64,000 bases of DNA. It comes from Vibrio mimicus (GTDB lineage: Bacteria > Pseudomonadota > Gammaproteobacteria > Enterobacterales > Vibrionaceae). The stretch is taken from NCBI RefSeq assembly GCF_019048845.1, contig NZ_CP077426.1, positions 667,501-731,500 of the forward strand, written 5' to 3'. The position numbers and the translations under genes were made by a program. The notes under the pieces were generated by a model. It had not been told where the DNA came from, did no database searches, and worked only from the letters and a program-made list of their open reading frames with translations. Below, in pieces: positions 60,524-64,000 of this stretch (its first letter is position 1; each line of letters starts with the position of its first letter).

Positions 60524-60557
60524 AAAAAACCGGAGCAGACACGCAGTCGGCTCCGGT
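60524..60557 (-). terminator. Terminator after the DUF3149 gene
   Basis: ACCGGAGC (60529-60536) pairs with GCTCCGGT (60550-60557); the A-run at 60524-60528 becomes a U-run on the minus strand. Confidence 0.82.
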
Positions 60558-60595
60558 GCATAGCGTTGTTCTATTTTTCAATAGAGGCTAGCGAT

Positions 60596-60736
60596 CTAGT
60601 GAGGAGATTCGTCGTTCATTACTTTGTAGATGAAGAAACCGCCATAAAACAGCATAAGACCTAGAGCGCCAAAGATGACTATCATTGAAGAGAGTCCAAT
60701 TGCATTACCAAAAAGAAGATTGAGCCAGAAGTCCAT
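60596..60736 (-). CDS. DUF3149 family small membrane protein
   Basis: A 46-residue protein, too short for most gene finders. It starts MDFWLNLLFGNAIGLSSMIV and has one hydrophobic helix (about 16-38, with a GALGLMLFYGGFF core) and a short polar tail ending NDESPH. I recognise the DUF3149 pattern (FWL-LLFG-GL-S). The start has a perfect GGAGG four bases upstream, and a terminator follows, so it is a complete single-gene unit. Function is unknown; it should lie in the inner membrane. Confidence 0.82.
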   Translation of the reverse strand: MDFWLNLLFGNAIGLSSMIVIFGALGLMLFYGGFFIYKVMNDESPH

Positions 60737-60926
60737 GTTTCCTCCAAAGTGTTGAAGACATGGCAACGTTAAATTTTGGCTACATTTGCAGCACTGATCT
60801 AGATCAATTGTGTTGCATAGGTTGCCAATATGTTTCTTGTGTTGAGTTGTGAGTCACATTTTTTTCGTGCTTTGGTGGTGTTTTGAGCGAACGGTTTAAG
60901 CCATGCAGAAAGTCTGGATTAAAGGG

Positions 60927-60954
60927 TTGCGTTTCCGGAAATGGCGAGTAATAT
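60927..60954 (+). promoter_or_regulatory. Promoter of the tRNA-Pro gene
   Basis: TTGCGT (60927-60932), 16 bases, TAATAT (60949-60954). Transcription would start near 60961, a few bases before the mature tRNA 5' end. Confidence 0.65.
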
Positions 60955-60965
60955 ACGCAGCGTTC

Positions 60966-61042
<77 letters not shown>

Positions 61043-61048
61043 TATTTA

Positions 61049-61077
61049 AGGCCTCAGCATTTATGCTGGGGCCTTTT
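61049..61077 (+). terminator. Terminator after tRNA-Pro
   Basis: AGGCCTCAGCAT (61049-61060) pairs with ATGCTGGGGCCT (61063-61074, one G-U) followed by TTT. Confidence 0.85.
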
Positions 61078-61173
61078 ACTTTCTGCCATTACTCATTTTG
61101 TCTAGAAATTGCAGTTTAAAATGGCAAAGTCATTGGCTCAACGTTGCTCAGAAAACGTTAGCCAAAATATTCA

Positions 61174-62040
61174 CTAGAAAAATGAGCAATTTGCCTCCGT
61201 GCTTTGATTCAGCTGTTTGATGCTAAAGCCCTTTTTCTTGAGTTGGGCTAGTAAGCTCTGTTCACCAACCAAATGCAAAGTCCCAACGACCACCAGATAA
61301 GGCTTATCTTGCTCTAGCAAGAAACTGGTTTGGCTCAATTTTTCTGCCCAATCTTGATTACGTGCAATCAGCATTTTGTGCTCTAATTCGGGCGACATTT
61401 CACTCAGCTTTGCCACTTCTAATAGCTTGTCCTGATCGCCATTTTTCCAACTCTGAATCATGCATCCAGTAAGCTTGGCGTTAATTTCCCAATCCTTTAT
61501 TAAACCCACCAACAGCTCTTCACCTGAATTGGGCAACCCTGCTAATAGATCAAGCTGAAACTGTAAGGTTTCTAAACTCAGTACCGGAATGTGCTGTTGT
61601 TCTGCTTGATGCATGAAATAAAGGTCGATGCCTCGATCGGCTTGATAGCCCAGCTCTAAAAATTGGCGCATTTGTATTAGCAAACTTGTAGACCAAGGTG
61701 GCATTTGGCGGATCTGCTGTGCATCCAAACTCAATTGCTGCGCAATTCTATCTAGAATAAATAGTTGTTCATTAGTAAGCACCTGCTCACTTGTAATTGC
61801 AGAAAAGGTTGGAGTGACGGATGAATTTTTTCGAATATCGGTTTCGACGACTAAACCCGCACTCTGTGTTAGGGCTTGTTCAACTTGTTTTGGGAGGGGG
61901 TAGATATCATCTCGCCCCACATGAAGTGAGCCAAAGATCAATAGTTGAGTCGAACCTTTGGTTGCAGACCAAAATAGAGGTTCAGCCTGTAGCGGTAGGC
62001 TAAACAGCAATAAGAGAGAGAAAATTAATCGCTGCGGCAT
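61174..62040 (-). CDS. GumN/TraB-family protein (putative periplasmic)
   Basis: A 288-residue protein with a signal peptide from the chosen ATG (MPQRLIFSLLLLFSLPLQA) and the TraB/PrgY/GumN fold: FGSLHVGRDDIYPLP, with the conserved GSLH motif, and a late VVVGTLHLVGEQSLL carrying GTLH, the paired motif proposed as a metal site in Tiki-like metalloproteases of this superfamily. Upstream in-frame starts (ATG 62058, TTG 62070) would spoil the signal peptide. GGAG lies upstream of 62040 at long spacing. It diverges from the chitobiase gene; function in Vibrio is unknown. Confidence 0.82.
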   Translation of the reverse strand: MPQRLIFSLLLLFSLPLQAEPLFWSATKGSTQLLIFGSLHVGRDDIYPLPKQVEQALTQSAGLVVETDIRKNSSVTPTFSAITSEQVLTNEQLFILDRIAQQLSLDAQQIRQMPPWSTSLLIQMRQFLELGYQADRGIDLYFMHQAEQQHIPVLSLETLQFQLDLLAGLPNSGEELLVGLIKDWEINAKLTGCMIQSWKNGDQDKLLEVAKLSEMSPELEHKMLIARNQDWAEKLSQTSFLLEQDKPYLVVVGTLHLVGEQSLLAQLKKKGFSIKQLNQSTEANCSFF

Positions 62041-62487
62041 GAAAGAAATCGGCTCCATATGGCTTGTCAAAAACGTTATTTTATCAGTGAATTAACGTTT
62101 TTGACGGAGTGTTAATAATGACAAAGCTCACATCTTGTCGATTTGTTCGAGTTGAATCACGAATTGATGGTTTTTTTTGATGTGATCTATGTCGTCTTTT
62201 GGTCGGTGTATGTGATTGATAAACGTGACATCTATTACAAGAAATCTCGTCAAAACCTAACTATCGATTTTGACGTTTTTTATATGTCTATGATATTTAT
62301 TGATTTTCAATAAATGTCAAAATGTAAAGTTTGAAGTGGATCACTGCCACAAATGATTAATTTTGCGCTTAGAAAAAAGTGCCGCTAAATATCCCCTGAA
62401 TTTTAGGTAAAGCCATTGGCTGATGTCGTTGTGAGATTGGGTGCAGGCAGAGCATCCCTCATCGTTAACCAATTTAGGGTAATCATT
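62041..62487. promoter_or_regulatory. AT-rich divergent control region with five GTCAAAA motifs
   Basis: The 447-base gap between the divergent GumN-family and chitobiase genes has no gene. GTCAAAA or its complement occurs at 62066-62072, 62099-62105, 62249-62255, 62268-62274 and 62316-62322. The first two lie in a perfect 13-base inverted repeat (62066-62078 and 62093-62105). The third and fourth lie in an 8-base inverted repeat (62248-62255 and 62268-62275). A further palindrome, TTTATTGA-TTT-TCAATAAA, is at 62296-62314. Promoters for both genes must lie here; I cannot place boxes with confidence. Confidence 0.55.
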
Positions 62488-64000
62488 ATGCTGAAAAAGA
62501 GTCTTGTCTCGATTGCGGTATTCACTTCATTAAGTGGCTGCGCACTCAATACCACCTCACCACAAGACGTGGTGGATACATTAGCGAATAACTTGGATGT
62601 GCAATACCAAGTGGTCAACAATCACGGCGCGGATACCGGTTTGGCTTGTCAAACTCTAGAAGCTGAGTGGGCTTCTTGTAACCAAGTGAATATGACCTTG
62701 GTTAACCGCGGTGAGGCGGTTAATTCAAAAGATTGGGCCATTTACTTCCACAGTATTCGCTTGATCCTCGATGTAGGTAATGACCAGTTCAAAATTACTC
62801 GTGTAACAGGTGACCTACATAAACTGGAACCTACCGATAAGTTTGATGGTTTTGCCGCAGGTGAAACAGTGACTCTACCGCTGATTGGTGAATACTGGAC
62901 GCTGTTTGAAACTGACTTCATGCCACGTGCTTTTGTCACCGCACCAGATGCCGAGCCAAAAGTGATTGCTTCTTTGAACACGGAAGATGTGGACAGCTTT
63001 GTGTCTGGCCTAGAGGGTGAAAAGCTCAAGCGCACTCCTAGCGATAACAATGTATTCGCTCAAGCGCTGTCTCGCTTTGAAAAGAACAGTGATGTCGCGT
63101 TGCAAGATGTTTCCAGCGCACTGATCCCAACACCGCTGCAAGTTAAAACCCACAAAGGTTCAGTTTCTATCGCGAAAGGCATTGCAGTGCCAAGTAAAGC
63201 GTTTGAAGGTGAGCAAGCGAAAGCACTCAATGAGCGTGCACAACTGCTTGGCGTGAACCTGAAAGGCGTTATGCCAGCACAAATCGCTATCAATCCTAAA
63301 GCCTTCAAAGGTGAGCTGGCCAAATCTGGCGCTTATCGTTTAGCGATTACGGATAAAGCAGTTAAAGTCACCGCATTTGACCAAGCAGGCGCGTTCTACG
63401 CAATGCAATCGCTACTGGGTTTAGTTGATATGGCAGATGCGTCACAACTACCAAAAGTAGAAATCGTCGATGCTCCACGCTTTGATTACCGTGGTGTGAT
63501 GGTCGATGTAGCGCGTAACTTCCACTCTAAGCAAGCGATTCTGGCGACCTTGGATCAAATGGCGGCTTATAAAATGAATAAGCTGCATCTGCACCTGACT
63601 GATGACGAAGGCTGGCGTATTGAAATCCCAGGATTGCCAGAGCTTACTGACATCGGCGGTCAACGTTGTTTTGACCCGAGTGAAACGGAATGTGTATTGC
63701 CACAATTGGGTTCTGGTCCAAATGCAGATAACTTTGGCTCTGGCTACTTCACTCAGCAAGATTACCTAGAGATCCTGCAATACGCGAAAGCTCGTCATAT
63801 CGAAGTGATCCCAGAAATTGATATGCCAGCGCACGCTCGTGCTGCCGTTGTTTCCATGGAAGCGCGTTACCAACGTTTAATGCAAGAAGGCAATGAGGCG
63901 GCGGCCAATGAGTTCCGTCTACTGGATCCGCAAGATACCTCTAACGTGACGACCGTGCAGTTCTATGATCGCATGAGTTTTATCAACCCATGCTTAGATT
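62488..64000 (+). CDS. Chitobiase / beta-N-acetylhexosaminidase, GH20 lipoprotein (N-terminal part)
   Basis: The gene runs off the right edge; 504 residues are visible. A lipobox (LSGC, Cys17) follows a short hydrophobic signal, so the enzyme is an outer-membrane or inner-membrane lipoprotein facing the periplasm or surface. Residues about 30-180 form the N-terminal carbohydrate-binding-like beta domain of chitobiases, about 200-325 the GH20b alpha/beta domain, and from about 331 the catalytic barrel begins (FDYRGVMVDVARNFH, then LHLTDDEGWR and EVIPEIDMPAHARA). The catalytic Asp-Glu pair lies beyond the window. It releases GlcNAc from chitin oligosaccharides, a key Vibrio trait. AGGGT lies eight bases before the ATG. 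Confidence 0.93.
   Translation, partial: MLKKSLVSIAVFTSLSGCALNTTSPQDVVDTLANNLDVQYQVVNNHGADTGLACQTLEAEWASCNQVNMTLVNRGEAVNSKDWAIYFHSIRLILDVGNDQFKITRVTGDLHKLEPTDKFDGFAAGETVTLPLIGEYWTLFETDFMPRAFVTAPDAEPKVIASLNTEDVDSFVSGLEGEKLKRTPSDNNVFAQALSRFEKNSDVALQDVSSALIPTPLQVKTHKGSVSIAKGIAVPSKAFEGEQAKALNERAQLLGVNLKGVMPAQIAINPKAFKGELAKSGAYRLAITDKAVKVTAFDQAGAFYAMQSLLGLVDMADASQLPKVEIVDAPRFDYRGVMVDVARNFHSKQAILATLDQMAAYKMNKLHLHLTDDEGWRIEIPGLPELTDIGGQRCFDPSETECVLPQLGSGPNADNFGSGYFTQQDYLEILQYAKARHIEVIPEIDMPAHARAAVVSMEARYQRLMQEGNEAAANEFRLLDPQDTSNVTTVQFYDRMSFINPCLD

Noticed and set aside
62180..62245. Possible CRP sites (TGTGATCTATG, TGTGATTGAT) upstream of chitobiase
   Set aside because: Only one good half-site each; the second halves do not match at the right spacing.

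Overview
The window is a stretch of gammaproteobacterial core chromosome that I read as Vibrio cholerae (chromosome I) or a very close relative. This rests on protein-level resemblance to V. cholerae housekeeping proteins I recognise, on gene order shared in blocks with E. coli but with Vibrio-type differences (a RibBX-type ribB, dxr placed after cdsA, DUF3461), and on ERIC-type intergenic repeats. The strain cannot be told. I see no prophage, transposon, integron, CRISPR array or defence island, and nearly all space is coding.

Layout. 1-2.8 kb: the end of an NSS-family sodium symporter, then a leftward operon of a retropepsin-like protease (rimB), the ribosomal S6 glutamate ligase (rimK) and an AstE/AspA-like deacylase. 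3-5.2 kb: pepD (leftward), then about 870 bases with no long gene but with a CRP-like site, a promoter, a 29-codon ORF, three tandem hairpins and a terminator, which may be an undescribed small transcript. 5.3-9 kb: a PurR-controlled NCS2 purine permease with gpt, then frsA and crl. 9-17.7 kb: proBA, nrdR-ribD-ribE-ribBX-ribH-nusB and thiL-pgpA. 17.7-22 kb (leftward): a DUF3461 gene, glnD, map. 22-41.9 kb: the translation/envelope supercluster rpsB-tsf, pyrH, frr, uppS-cdsA-dxr-rseP-bamA-skp-lpxD-fabZ-lpxA, lpxB-rnhB, dnaE-accA. 42-50 kb: tilS, a small cytochrome c, a phenolic acid decarboxylase, glnB, yafD, mltD, gloB, a yafS-like methyltransferase, rnhA and dnaQ. 50.4-58.7 kb: a TIGR03503-type membrane protein, fadE with FadR-like sites, gmhA, yafJ, purMN and upp. 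58.8-64 kb: a RluF-type pseudouridine synthase, smrA, a DUF3149 miniprotein, tRNA-Pro(UGG), a GumN/TraB-family protein and the first part of a lipoprotein chitobiase.

How the parts work together. The central block makes ribosomal protein S2, EF-Ts and ribosome recycling factor. It also supplies the isoprenoid carrier (Dxr, UppS), phospholipid precursor (CdsA), lipid A (LpxD, FabZ, LpxA, LpxB), the outer-membrane protein machinery (BamA, Skp) and the sigma-E stress protease (RseP). Nitrogen sensing is represented by both GlnD and its substrate PII (GlnB). Purine and pyrimidine supply is tied together by two strong PurR-box matches, one before the permease-gpt pair and one shared by divergent purM and upp.

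Most interesting items: the small CRP-linked transcript at 4.8-5.16 kb; the RimB-RimK-deacylase triad; the GTCAAAA motif cluster between the GumN gene and chitobiase; the RibBX protein whose second domain has lost its zinc ligands; mutually exclusive stems in the rpsB leader; and three ERIC-type repeats of equal length, one reaching into the putative dnaE promoter. All assignments come from reading the sequence; no database search was run.
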